Source: an uncultured Verrucomicrobiota bacterium
Lineage (GTDB): Bacteria > Verrucomicrobiota > Verrucomicrobiae > Opitutales > Opitutaceae
Length of the DNA stretch: 17,933 nucleotides
NCBI GenBank assembly: GCA_946482165.1
Contig: CAMLQS010000066.1
Location: forward strand, 1-17,933
Direction of reading: 5' to 3'
Below the pieces are notes generated by a model that was not told where the DNA came from, made no database searches, and saw only the letters and a list, made by a program, of their open reading frames with translations. Made by a program: the position numbers and the translations under genes. Below, piece by piece: positions 1-7,338 of this stretch; position 1 is the stretch's first letter, and each line of letters begins with the position of its first letter.

Positions 1-1472
1 GACTTGCCCGAGCCGGTGGGGCCGCAGTGCAGGATCATGCCGTAGGGCTGGCGGATGCACTCGCGGTATTTGGCGAGGTTCTCATCCGAGAAGCCGAGGG
101 CGGGCAGCGGCAGGGTGGACTTCTGTTTGTCGAGGATGCGCATCACGACTTTTTCGCCGTGGTTCATCGGGCCGGTGGCGACGCGCAGGTCGATATCGAT
201 GTTTTTCTTGGTGTATTTCTTGAAGACGATGCGGCCGTCCTGGGGCAGGCGGCGCTCGGAGATGTCGAGGTTGCACATGATCTTCAGGCGCGAGATCAGC
301 GCGCCGGTGACCTGCTTGGGGAGACGAAGCTTCTCCTGGCAAAGGCCGTCGATGCGGTAGCGCACCATGAGGTCCTTCTCCTGGGGCTCGATGTGGATGT
401 CGGACGCGCCGGAGATGTAGGCGTCCTCGATGATGCGATTGGCGAGCTGGATGACGGGCGCGGAGTCCTCGCTCTCAAAATCCTCGGGTTTCGCGTCGCC
501 GGAGGCGGATTCGCCATAGGCGTTGCTGATCGCCTCGGTGACGGAGCCGAGGTCGACGTCGGATTCGCCGGCGCCGGCCTTTGATTCCTTGAAGAACTTT
601 TTGAGCAGGGTCTCGAGGAACGAGGCGGAGATGACGCTGATCTCGTCGATGATGAGTTCGGTCGCCTGCTGGAAGGCCTCGCGTTTGGCGAAGTCGAGGG
701 GATTGCCCATCAGCACGGCCACGCGGTCGTGCTCGATGCGGCGGTAGGGAAAGACTCCCTCGCGGCGAATGACCGCGTCGCCGACGATCTCGATGAGTTT
801 TTCATCCACCTCGCCGAGTTGATCGACGGAGGTGATGAGCGGGTGATCCGTGAGGCGCGCGACGAATTTGGCGGTGTCGTCGGGGCCGAGCTGATACTTC
901 GAATCCAGCATGCGCTGGATGAGCGTGGCGGAATATTCGGCGACCTCCTGAAGCAGGCCGAGATCGGGCTTGGTGAACTCTCCGCGCGTGCCGGCGGAGA
1001 GCTCTTTGTTGAGGACCTGGATCGCGCCGATGATGGTCGCCCCCGCCTTCAACGGAACGGTGAGCATGGAGCGGACGTCGAAGCCGGTGGTGCCCGACAT
1101 CGAGTTCATGAACGGCGCCTGGCTCTCGCTGTTTTTGAAGAATACCGGATTGCCGTCCGCGATGACCTTTCCGACCACGCCCTTGCCGAGCGGAAGCTTC
1201 ACTTGAAGGAGCTTTTCGGCGGTGGCCTTGAACGTGGCCTCGGCTTTCTTGTCCGCGCCCCAGAGGGTGGGGGAGTAGTATACCTGCTTGAAGGCGATGT
1301 CGTTGCCCTCGACGAGATACAAGGTCATCGACTGCGCCTGCAGCGCCTCGACGACTTTCGAGGCGGTGAGTTCGATGACATGCGCGACGTCTTCGCGGCT
1401 GGGCTGCGGCTTGGAGATGACCTTGATTAGCAGCGAGCGACGGAGCGTGTTGACGAGGGCGGGCGTGGCCAT
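1..1472 (-). CDS. GspE/PilB-family secretion/pilus assembly ATPase with N-terminal GAF domain (3' end missing)
   Basis: This is the N-terminal 490 residues of a type II secretion / type IV pilus assembly ATPase, which acts as a cytoplasmic hexamer powering pseudopilin or pilin polymerisation. I checked the frame by eye and it has no stop from ATG (1472) to the left edge. Residues about 28-165 read as a GAF domain (LPLGKGVVGKVI, then SMLTVPLKAGATIIGAIQVLNKE-like sequence). Residues about 235-300 resemble the GspE N-terminal domain (VAVLMGNPLDFAKREAF). From about 337 the ATPase N-lobe is recognisable (APVIQLANRII, SDIHIEPQ, then RLPQDGRI). The Walker A motif GPTGSGKS ends exactly at the left edge, so Walker B, the Asp and His boxes and any zinc motif lie outside. 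The GAF domain is an addition to the standard architecture and suggests small-ligand or redox input. The gene diverges from yraN over 80 bases. It could serve a T4P or a T2SS machine; the sequence seen cannot separate them. Confidence 0.88.
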   Translation of the reverse strand, partial: MATPALVNTLRRSLLIKVISKPQPSREDVAHVIELTASKVVEALQAQSMTLYLVEGNDIAFKQVYYSPTLWGADKKAEATFKATAEKLLQVKLPLGKGVVGKVIADGNPVFFKNSESQAPFMNSMSGTTGFDVRSMLTVPLKAGATIIGAIQVLNKELSAGTRGEFTKPDLGLLQEVAEYSATLIQRMLDSKYQLGPDDTAKFVARLTDHPLITSVDQLGEVDEKLIEIVGDAVIRREGVFPYRRIEHDRVAVLMGNPLDFAKREAFQQATELIIDEISVISASFLETLLKKFFKESKAGAGESDVDLGSVTEAISNAYGESASGDAKPEDFESEDSAPVIQLANRIIEDAYISGASDIHIEPQEKDLMVRYRIDGLCQEKLRLPKQVTGALISRLKIMCNLDISERRLPQDGRIVFKKYTKKNIDIDLRVATGPMNHGEKVVMRILDKQKSTLPLPALGFSDENLAKYRECIRQPYGMILHCGPTGSGK

Positions 1473-1552
1473 GTTGGGGGATAAAAGGGCGAAGGGAGAG
1501 GCGCGCAAACGCGAGGTTGTGTCCGCGACTCCGACCCGCAACGACAAAGCCG

Positions 1553-2119
1553 ATGTCGGCGCTGTGGGCTAAATTGCGAAAATTTTGGAAAGCGGCGGTC
1601 CCCGCCCGCGTGCAATCGGCCGCACGCGGGGCAAGCCGCAATTCCGAGCTGGGCGTCGCGGGCGAACGCGCGGCGGAGGCGCATCTGCGCGCCAACGGGC
1701 TGCGCGTGCTTGCGCGCAACTGGCGCAATCCCGCCGACGAGCGCGAAGAGATCGACCTGGTTTGCGAACAGCCGCCGGGCCCCGGCGATGGCGCGGCGAT
1801 CTTGGTTTTCGTCGAGGTGAAGGCCCGCGCCGCCGGCGCGCGGGTGGCCGGCTATCATGCGGTGAACAAACGCAAAAAGGCGGTGTTGCTCCGCGCCTGC
1901 CGCGCTTATCTGGCGCGGCTGCGGCCTCCGCCGCGCCACGTGCGCTTTGACATCGTCGAGGTAACGCACGGGGCGGACGAGGCGGGCATCCGCGCGATGG
2001 AGGCGATGAAGCTCGACCCGGGCGTCGCCTCGATTCGCGAAGGGCGGCAGGTCTGGCATTATCGCGACGTGCCGCTTTTCCCCGACCGCACATCGCACAA
2101 TCACGACCGGCATTGGTGA
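1553..2119 (+). CDS. yraN: YraN/UPF0102 family protein (nuclease-fold)
   Basis: A 188-residue protein of the YraN (UPF0102) family, which has a restriction-endonuclease-like fold and no firmly assigned role. The family pattern is clear: LGVAGERAAEAHL (residues 33-45), then RNWR (55-58), EEIDLV (65-70), and FVEVKAR (86-92), which supplies the E/D...ExK nuclease-like residues, then a Lys-rich segment (NKRKKA) and RFDIVEV (131-137). I chose ATG 1553 because the core starts about 30 residues later. An in-frame upstream start at 1517 adds only 12 residues that overlap the divergent gene's leader. The usual family length is about 115-130 residues; the extra length here is a basic N-terminal helix and a tail of about 45 residues after the core. 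It may be followed by zwf in the same transcript, but the 123-base gap leaves that open. Confidence 0.85.
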   Translation: MSALWAKLRKFWKAAVPARVQSAARGASRNSELGVAGERAAEAHLRANGLRVLARNWRNPADEREEIDLVCEQPPGPGDGAAILVFVEVKARAAGARVAGYHAVNKRKKAVLLRACRAYLARLRPPPRHVRFDIVEVTHGADEAGIRAMEAMKLDPGVASIREGRQVWHYRDVPLFPDRTSHNHDRHW

Positions 2120-2242
2120 GCGGTCTCCGTCGTTGCGCACCCGGCGGCGATGACCCCGCCTAATCGGTTTCATGCTGATTATTCACCGCATTAGCCTTGC
2201 GGGGGCAGGCCACCCGACGCGTAGTTTCGGCCAATTTCCGCC

Positions 2243-3781
2243 ATGTCCGAAGCGCCTCGTCATCCCTTCCTCCAAGGTCTCAGCAAGCACCGCGGCACGC
2301 CGCCCACGGTGATCGTGATTTTCGGCGCCTCCGGCGACCTCACGGCGCGGAAACTTATTCCGGCGATCTACAATCTCGCCTTCGACCACCTGCTTCCCGC
2401 CGATTTTTTCCTCGTCGGCTACGGCCGGAAGGCGATCCCGGACGACGAGTTTCGCGGCATCGCCGCCGGAGCGATCAAGGAGTTCTCCCGCCGCGAGCTC
2501 AATCAGGACGTCTGGAGCCACGTCGCCTCGAACACCACCTACGTTGCCGGCGGCTACGACGAGGCGGAGGCTTTCAAGCGGCTCGCGGACCATATCGACG
2601 GCATCGAGAAAAAACTGGGCCGCGATCTCCAGGTCCTTTTCTACATCTCCACGCCGCCGTCCGTTTTCGCGCCGATCCTGCGCAATCTGGGCGCGTCCGG
2701 CCTGGCCGCCCGCCGCCTCGGCACCGCGCTTCACACGAAGGTCATCATCGAGAAACCCTTCGGAAAGGACCTCGAGTCCGCCGTCGCCCTCAACGGCGTC
2801 ATCCGCGAGGTGCTCGAGGAGCATCAAGTGTATCGGATCGACCACTACCTCGGCAAGGAGACGGTGCAGGATCTTCTCGTCCAGCGCTTCTCCAATTCGA
2901 TCTTCGAGCCGCTCTGGAACCGCAACTACATCGACCACGTGCAGATCACCGTGTCCGAGGAGGTCGGCGTCGGCACCCGCGGCGGCTATTATGATCAGAG
3001 CGGCGCCCTGCGCGACATGATCCAGAACCACACGATGCAGCTCGTGGCGCTGACCGCGATGGAGCCGCCCGTGTCGCTCGACGCCGAGGCGGTGCGCAAC
3101 GAAAAGGTGAAGGTCCTGAAGGCCATCCAGCCCCTCAACCTCGGGCCCGGCGGCGACGTCGCCCGAGCCCAATACGGCTCCGGCATGATCGGCGGCAAAT
3201 CCGCCAAGGGCTACCTCGAGGAGCAGGACATCCCGCAGACCTCCGCCACCGAGACCTACGCCGCCGTCCGCCTCTCGATCAACAACTGGCGCTGGCAGGG
3301 CGTTCCCTTCTACCTGCGTTCCGGCAAGCGCATGGCCCGCCGCGTGACCGAAATCGCGGTGCAGTTCAAGCGCCCGCCCGGCACGCTTTTCGCGGGCAGC
3401 GATCGCTTCGATCTCGCGCCAAACACCCTCGCTTTCCAGATCCAGCCCGACGAGGGCCTCTCGCTCATCCTTAACGGCAAGGTGCCGGGCCTCGAGACCC
3501 GCACTCAGCCGGTGAAGATGAACTTCCGCTATTCCGCGACGTTCGGTTCCAACACGCCCGAGGCCTACGAGCGCCTCGTCCTCGACGCGATGATCGGCGA
3601 CGGCACGCTCTTCATCCGCGGCGACGAAGCGGAGACCTCGTGGCAACTCTACACCCCGGTCCTCAAGGCTTGGGCGGCGGCCGGCCGCGAGGGCATGGAC
3701 AGCTACATCGCCGGCGGGTGGGGCCCGGCCAACGCCGACGCGCTCCTCGCCAAAAACAACCACGTCTGGCGCCAACCCTGA
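2243..3781 (+). CDS. zwf: Glucose-6-phosphate 1-dehydrogenase
   Basis: This enzyme oxidises glucose 6-phosphate with NAD(P)+ to 6-phosphogluconolactone, the entry to the oxidative pentose phosphate or Entner-Doudoroff routes, in the cytoplasm. The 512-residue length is normal for the family. The dinucleotide-binding fingerprint is IFGASGDLTARKL (residues 26-38), the EKPFG motif is at 170-174, and the family signature RIDHYLGKE is at 198-206, with the catalytic Asp-His pair following the substrate-binding Arg. Conserved downstream blocks include RNYIDHVQITVSEE, YYDQSGALRDMIQNHTMQL and YLRSGKRM. No Shine-Dalgarno is visible before ATG 2243, but the alignment of the N-terminus to the fingerprint supports that start. 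A GC hairpin follows the stop directly and opcA is next on the same strand, matching the known pairing of Zwf with its assembly factor. No key residue is missing. Confidence 0.97.
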   Translation: MSEAPRHPFLQGLSKHRGTPPTVIVIFGASGDLTARKLIPAIYNLAFDHLLPADFFLVGYGRKAIPDDEFRGIAAGAIKEFSRRELNQDVWSHVASNTTYVAGGYDEAEAFKRLADHIDGIEKKLGRDLQVLFYISTPPSVFAPILRNLGASGLAARRLGTALHTKVIIEKPFGKDLESAVALNGVIREVLEEHQVYRIDHYLGKETVQDLLVQRFSNSIFEPLWNRNYIDHVQITVSEEVGVGTRGGYYDQSGALRDMIQNHTMQLVALTAMEPPVSLDAEAVRNEKVKVLKAIQPLNLGPGGDVARAQYGSGMIGGKSAKGYLEEQDIPQTSATETYAAVRLSINNWRWQGVPFYLRSGKRMARRVTEIAVQFKRPPGTLFAGSDRFDLAPNTLAFQIQPDEGLSLILNGKVPGLETRTQPVKMNFRYSATFGSNTPEAYERLVLDAMIGDGTLFIRGDEAETSWQLYTPVLKAWAAAGREGMDSYIAGGWGPANADALLAKNNHVWRQP

Positions 3782-3798
3782 CGCGGCGCCCGCCGCGT
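3781..3798 (+). terminator. GC hairpin directly after the zwf stop codon
   Basis: ACGCGGCG and CGCCGCGT form a near-perfect stem around a two-base CC centre, starting at the last base of the zwf stop codon. There is no T-tract, so this could attenuate or protect the zwf transcript end rather than act as a classical intrinsic terminator. It abuts the inverted repeat at 3799-3911. Confidence 0.35.
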
Positions 3799-3911
3799 AA
3801 TGACCAATGCCCAATGACGAATGTCGAATAAGGCGGCGCCCCGTTCGTGTTGCGCAGTTCGTCACCACCCTAGGTTTGCCATTGGTCATTCGGCATTAGT
3901 CATTCGTCATT
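3799..3911. repeat. Intergenic inverted repeat whose arms are tandem 7-mers
   Basis: The left arm (3799-3829) is four tandem 7-mers of the form AATGNCN (AATGACC, AATGCCC, AATGACG, AATGTCG). The right arm (3884-3911) is four units of the complementary form NGNCATT (GGTCATT, CGGCATT, AGTCATT, CGTCATT). The arms can pair imperfectly across a central spacer of about 54 bases. The element fills most of the zwf-opcA gap and ends 9 bases before the opcA start. I recall similar AATGAC/GTCATT-type intergenic repeats scattered in some GC-rich environmental bacterial genomes; copy number here is unknown. A shadow reading frame crossing it is not a gene. Confidence 0.75.
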
Positions 3912-3920
3912 TCCCTGTTC

Positions 3921-4907
3921 ATGTCTTCCATTTTCGACGCCCTGCCCGGCCAGGAGACTCCGGTCGGAGCCATCTCAAAAAATCTCGCCCGCATGTGGGC
4001 GAATGATGAGCGCGCTTCCGCCAAGCCCGGCGAGGATTCCAAGGCCACGCAGGTCAACTTCGTCCTGCACCTCGGTCTCCACACCACTCCCTCGGATGCC
4101 ATCTCGCAGTTTCAGACCGCGGTGCGTTTTTCCAAGCGCTACCCTTGCCGCGTCGTCGTGCTCTGCCCGACCCGCGAGGAAGAAGTGAAGGAGCCGACGA
4201 TTCGCGCCAAGATCTTCGGCGAATGCCACCCGGGCAAAACCCGCGGCGACCTGCGCTGCTGCGAGTTCGTCATTCTGAACTATCCTACGGCCGCGCGCGT
4301 GTTTCTCGAGAACCAGGTTTCCACCTGCCTCTCGACCGATCTGCCGCTTTATTATTGGGCGCACAACTTCGCCTCCTCCGCGAAGCTCGGCGCCTACCAG
4401 TATCTCCTAAAGAAGGCCAAGCGCGTGCTCATTGATCGCTCGCTTGTGCCGCCCGAGGACCAGGGCGAAGTCGCCTGGCCGCGGCCGGAGAATGTGCGCG
4501 ACCTCGTGGAGGCGCGTCTGCTGCCCGTGCGCCAGACCATCGGTCAATTTCTCAGCGCGCATACGCCCGCCGCGCTTGCGGATGGTCTGTCCGATGTGGT
4601 GGTGCGTCACGGATCCGCCCGCCGCGCCGAGGCTGGCGTCCTTGCCGAATGGTCGCGCGCCCGCCTCGTGGCCTGCGGCGCGACGACTTCTCTGGGCGCC
4701 AAAGTCGAAGCCGACGCCGCCGCGCCGGCCGACTTGATCGACGTGGTCTTCAACTACGCGAACACGCAAAGCGTGCGTTTCCAAGGCGACCTTGCGAAAG
4801 GCCGGGCCCAGCTCTGCGCCCGTATCGGAGGTTCCTGCACCGAGCTTTCCACCGCCATCAGCCTGCTCAGTTCCGAAGCCGCGCTCGCCGAGGCGATGTT
4901 CTTCTGA
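3921..4907 (+). CDS. opcA: Glucose-6-phosphate dehydrogenase assembly protein OpcA
   Basis: A 328-residue protein of the OpcA family. In cyanobacteria and actinobacteria OpcA binds Zwf and promotes its active oligomeric, redox-responsive form. Recognition rests on overall pattern: a sandwich of short strands (VNFVLHLGLHT, RVVVLCP, CEFVILNYP), the conserved block STDLPLYYWAH (about residues 138-148) followed by KAKRVLIDRSLV, and a C-terminal domain with LIDVVFNYANTQS and LSTAISLLSSEAAL. The position immediately downstream of zwf on the same strand supports the call strongly. The protein has several Cys residues in the middle (HPGKTRGDLRCCEF, VSTCLS), possible redox sites by inference only. The start ATG 3921 has no Shine-Dalgarno and lies just beyond the repeat. 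It ends in a convergent gap of 107 bases containing only a small CCCGC/GCGGG hairpin (4988-5002). Confidence 0.85.
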   Translation: MSSIFDALPGQETPVGAISKNLARMWANDERASAKPGEDSKATQVNFVLHLGLHTTPSDAISQFQTAVRFSKRYPCRVVVLCPTREEEVKEPTIRAKIFGECHPGKTRGDLRCCEFVILNYPTAARVFLENQVSTCLSTDLPLYYWAHNFASSAKLGAYQYLLKKAKRVLIDRSLVPPEDQGEVAWPRPENVRDLVEARLLPVRQTIGQFLSAHTPAALADGLSDVVVRHGSARRAEAGVLAEWSRARLVACGATTSLGAKVEADAAAPADLIDVVFNYANTQSVRFQGDLAKGRAQLCARIGGSCTELSTAISLLSSEAALAEAMFF

Positions 4908-5014
4908 GCGTGGCGCGGCGAGCGTCGCGGCTGCAAGAGAACGGACATGTTGGGGTTGTCTTCGGATAGGATAGTCCGGTGCTTCTGCCCGCGCCCTGCG
5001 GGTTGTGACAGTGC

Positions 5015-5824
5015 CTAGGGTGTGGCGGCGGGAGTCGGGGTTCCGGGAGCGGTTTCCACTCCCATCGCCTTCTCGATGGCCTTTTGCTGACGCGCCGAGA
5101 GCTCGTCGATGCGCGCGAGGTGCTTGTTATAGGACTCGGCGTGCGCATCATCCTGAAAAGTGACCTGGCCATCGGCGACCGACCATTTCCCCATCTGGTC
5201 TTTCAGCAAGGCGTAGACGGAGCGCACCTCATCATAGACGTTGGCGTCCAAAGTGCGCACGGCCTTCTGCGCTCCGATGCGCCGACCATTCGACTTGCGA
5301 TATCCATCGAGAAAGGCGGCACGGTCGCGCAGGGAGAGTTTGCTCTCCTTTAATGTTTTTTCGACTTCAGCTTCCAAGCCGGAGATTCGTTTCGCGAGAT
5401 TCGCGTTGAACGCGATCAGTTCGTCCACGCTTTTAAGGCGTCGATCGATTTCCTCGGTGGTGGTGGCGCTCGGATAGTCGAAAACGCGGGCCTCCACCCG
5501 GCTCTGGACGAGTTGGGTGTAGCGCATGCCGTCCTCCATGACGGGATTGAGGATTTTCATGGCGATTTGCAGCGCCGGGCGCGTTTGATCGCTCACCTGC
5601 CCAAGGGTCTGATCGAGCAAGGTCTTCATTTCCGTCTGAAGCGCGTGAACGCGCTCCATATCCGCGTCTGCGGCGGCCATCGCGGCTTGAATGCGGGCCG
5701 CGTCTTTCTTGAACGCGGCGATGATTTCCTCGTCCGTGGCGGCGAAGGCTGAAGGAGCGGCAAGAAGCGCGGCTAAAAAGAGGCTTCGCAGGCTGCGTCT
5801 GGCGAGAGCGCCGGTATCTTTCAT
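5015..5824 (-). CDS. Secreted helical protein of unknown function
   Basis: I do not recognise the family. From ATG 5824 the protein has 269 residues with a typical Sec signal peptide: basic start (ALARRSLRS), hydrophobic core (LFLAALLAAPS), and AFA as the likely cleavage site near residue 28. The mature part is almost wholly charged and helix-forming, with heptad-like stretches (FNANLAKRISGLEAEVEKTLKES; HLARIDELSARQQKAIEKAM), so a periplasmic coiled-coil or helical-bundle protein is likely. The tail is Pro/Thr/Ala-rich. A GTG at 5842 in the same frame would add six residues before the signal peptide and fits less well. It is convergent with opcA and lies downstream of the terminator of the lipoprotein gene, so it probably has its own promoter in 5825-6130. 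Confidence 0.7.
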   Translation of the reverse strand: MKDTGALARRSLRSLFLAALLAAPSAFAATDEEIIAAFKKDAARIQAAMAAADADMERVHALQTEMKTLLDQTLGQVSDQTRPALQIAMKILNPVMEDGMRYTQLVQSRVEARVFDYPSATTTEEIDRRLKSVDELIAFNANLAKRISGLEAEVEKTLKESKLSLRDRAAFLDGYRKSNGRRIGAQKAVRTLDANVYDEVRSVYALLKDQMGKWSVADGQVTFQDDAHAESYNKHLARIDELSARQQKAIEKAMGVETAPGTPTPAATP

Positions 5825-6130
5825 TCCAAAAAGGTCGCCCACGGCGGATTGGAATTACAAGAACAGTTAAGGCTGAGCGTTGGTCCAGACGCGTCGCCGG
5901 GGCGACCGAACGGGATGCCTGGTCAACAAGCGCAACGGCGCAACGGCTGTGTCAGCGGGCTTATCCGGCGTTGTTTTGTAGGCGTATGCCGACCCTGGAG
6001 ACGGCAGTCGGATCGGGTCCTCTCGCACAAGCTGTTGGCCGCCTGCCGCCGCGTCATCCGCTCCATGCACCCGCCGGGTGCAAGCGTTCGTTCCGAGACG
6101 TGCCTGACCGTCAACGGGAGGACGGAACTC
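5825..6130. other. Non-coding interval with small hairpins; no gene recognised
   Basis: About 300 bases between the terminator at 6131-6169 and the start at 5824. No convincing protein-coding frame exists; the frames open here have no recognisable features. Two perfect small stem-loops stand out: GTCGCC-gg-GGCGAC near 5891-5904 and TGCACCC-gcc-GGGTGCA at 6066-6082. A TGTAAT hexamer on the minus strand at 5859-5854 could be a -10 box for the secreted protein, but no matching -35 is visible. I could not match the stretch to tRNA, SRP RNA or tmRNA. Confidence 0.4.
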
Positions 6131-6169
6131 AGGAAAAGAAAAAGCCCCGGACCAGAATGTCCGGGGCTT
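6131..6169 (-). terminator. Intrinsic terminator of the lipoprotein/coiled-coil unit
   Basis: AAGCCCCGGAC (6142-6152) pairs with GTCCGGGGCTT (6159-6169): an 11-bp perfect stem with a 6-base loop. Read on the minus strand it is followed by a T-rich run (TTTCTTTTCC), starting 25 bases after the stop of the small lipoprotein gene. On the plus strand a weaker T-tract (ATTTTT) follows a few bases later, but no plus-strand gene ends here. Confidence 0.9.
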
Positions 6170-6193
6170 GCCTAAATTTTTGAGAAACGGGGC

Positions 6194-6361
6194 TCAGCGG
6201 CCGCCGGGATTTCCCATGCCGCCCATTCCGGGAATGCCGCCTTCCCAGCTCGCCGGGCGGCTCCAAGGAATCGACGAATCCTCGGGCTGCTTGGTGGCGC
6301 AGCCGGTGGCGAGGAGCGCGAAGGTGGCGCCTAGGACGGGCAGGAGAAGTCGACGGAGCAT
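6194..6361 (-). CDS. Small lipoprotein (55 residues)
   Basis: The protein starts MLRRLLLPVLGATFALLATGC: a short basic start, a hydrophobic segment, and a lipobox (LATGC) with Cys21 as the lipidated residue. The mature part of about 35 residues contains PWSRPASWEGG followed by a Gly/Met/Pro-rich tail (GIPGMGGMGNPGGR). I recall a PW(S/N)RPxSWE-type motif in other small verrucomicrobial lipoproteins, so this may be a conserved but unnamed family; that is from memory and unverified. The frame is too short for many gene callers, but signal, lipobox, position 29 bases after the coiled-coil gene and the strong terminator directly downstream all support it. An envelope location, anchored by lipid, is the inference. 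Confidence 0.75.
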   Translation of the reverse strand: MLRRLLLPVLGATFALLATGCATKQPEDSSIPWSRPASWEGGIPGMGGMGNPGGR

Positions 6362-6390
6362 GGAGATTTGGAACGGGGCTCGGGACTGGC

Positions 6391-7170
6391 TTAGTTCCGA
6401 TAGGCGGCGGTGTCGCCGGCCTTCAGCGCGCTCTTGATGGAGCCGGGCACGACTTGGGCGATGGAGAAGGACTCCTTCACGTCGGAGATCACGGACTCGG
6501 CGATCTGGTCTTCGCCGCGCTTGATGATGAAGCGGTTGCCGACCGTGATGCCGTCGGCGGTGCCGAGGTCGAGGACCACAAACGCGTTCTTCACACCGAC
6601 CTGGGCCACGCGAGCGGCGGCGGTGCGCTCGCTGAGGGCGGGCTTGGCGGGGGCGGCGTCGGGCGTGATGGCGGCGGCATCCGTGGCGGGGGAGGGAGGC
6701 GGGAGGCCTTGAAGTTCGGCGAGACGGGTTTCGAGGCCGGAGATGGTCTTGCGAGCCATTTCGAGCTCTTCGGGGCTGCCGACTTGGGCGGCAAGGCGGG
6801 TTTGGACGAGCTCGCGGCGGAGGGCGTCGAGATCCGAGTTGAGCTTCTGTTCGGCCTCGTCCTTGGCCGCGAGGCTGCGTTTGGCGGCGTCGAGCTCGCG
6901 GGCAGTCTGGACGTTGCGGGCCTCGGCGGCGGTGAGGTTGCGCTTGGCGTCGCCGAGAGCGGCGTCGGTCTCGGCGAGCTTCGAGTTGGTCTTCTCCAAC
7001 GTTTCGTTGGTCTCGCTGAGGTTGCTCTGGAGCGAGGAGGCGCGGGCCTGTTCGGTCGAAAGCTGGGACTGGAGCTCCTTCTTGGTATTGCCGATCTCCC
7101 ACCAGAAGTAGCCGGAGGCGGCCGAACCGAGTAGTGCAAGAATGCAGAGAACGAGGGTAAGAGCTTTCAT
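6391..7170 (-). CDS. Membrane-anchored coiled-coil protein with C-terminal SH3-like beta domain
   Basis: This 259-residue protein has an uncleaved-looking N-terminal membrane segment (residues about 4-24, LTLVLCILALLGSAASGYFWW). A long coiled coil follows (about 28-150, rich in Glu, Ala, Leu, Lys with repeated SLQSNLSETNETLEKT-type heptads), then a Pro/Ala linker (about 153-182). The C-terminal domain (about 185-259) reads VAQVGVKNAFVVLDLG..DGITVGNRFIIKRG, which resembles the small beta-barrel at the C-terminus of FlgT-like and related envelope proteins. That similarity is by pattern only. The likely topology is a short cytoplasmic end with the coiled coil and beta domain in the periplasm. 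It is followed by the small lipoprotein gene and both probably end at the 6131-6169 terminator, so they may act together in the envelope. No specific function can be assigned. Confidence 0.75.
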   Translation of the reverse strand: MKALTLVLCILALLGSAASGYFWWEIGNTKKELQSQLSTEQARASSLQSNLSETNETLEKTNSKLAETDAALGDAKRNLTAAEARNVQTARELDAAKRSLAAKDEAEQKLNSDLDALRRELVQTRLAAQVGSPEELEMARKTISGLETRLAELQGLPPPSPATDAAAITPDAAPAKPALSERTAAARVAQVGVKNAFVVLDLGTADGITVGNRFIIKRGEDQIAESVISDVKESFSIAQVVPGSIKSALKAGDTAAYRN

Positions 7171-7290
7171 TAGGGGAGATGTAAGCCCGAGAACCTGCTA
7201 GCGGGCAGGGGGCTTGGAAAGGAGAAAGTGTTCGTCAAAAGCCTCCGCCGCACGGGCGAAGCGGAGAGGAGGAGAGGATGCGTAGCTTCA

Positions 7291-7321
7291 GGCAAAATGC
7301 GCCCGGGAAAGACCCGGGCGC
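7291..7321 (-). terminator. Intrinsic terminator of pgi
   Basis: GCGCCCGGG (7299-7307) and CCCGGGCGC (7313-7321) form a 9-bp perfect stem with a 5-base loop. On the minus strand it follows the pgi stop by 17 bases and is followed by ATTTTGCC, a short T-run. It isolates pgi from the coiled-coil gene downstream. Confidence 0.85.
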
Positions 7322-7338
7322 GGAGGTCGGTATTTGTC

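Noticed and set aside
2183..3889. 568-residue open frame antisense to zwf
   Set aside because: It is the stop-poor shadow of a GC-rich gene. The plus strand encodes an intact Zwf with all motifs, and the antisense translation has only low-complexity Asp/Val/Gly/Arg runs.
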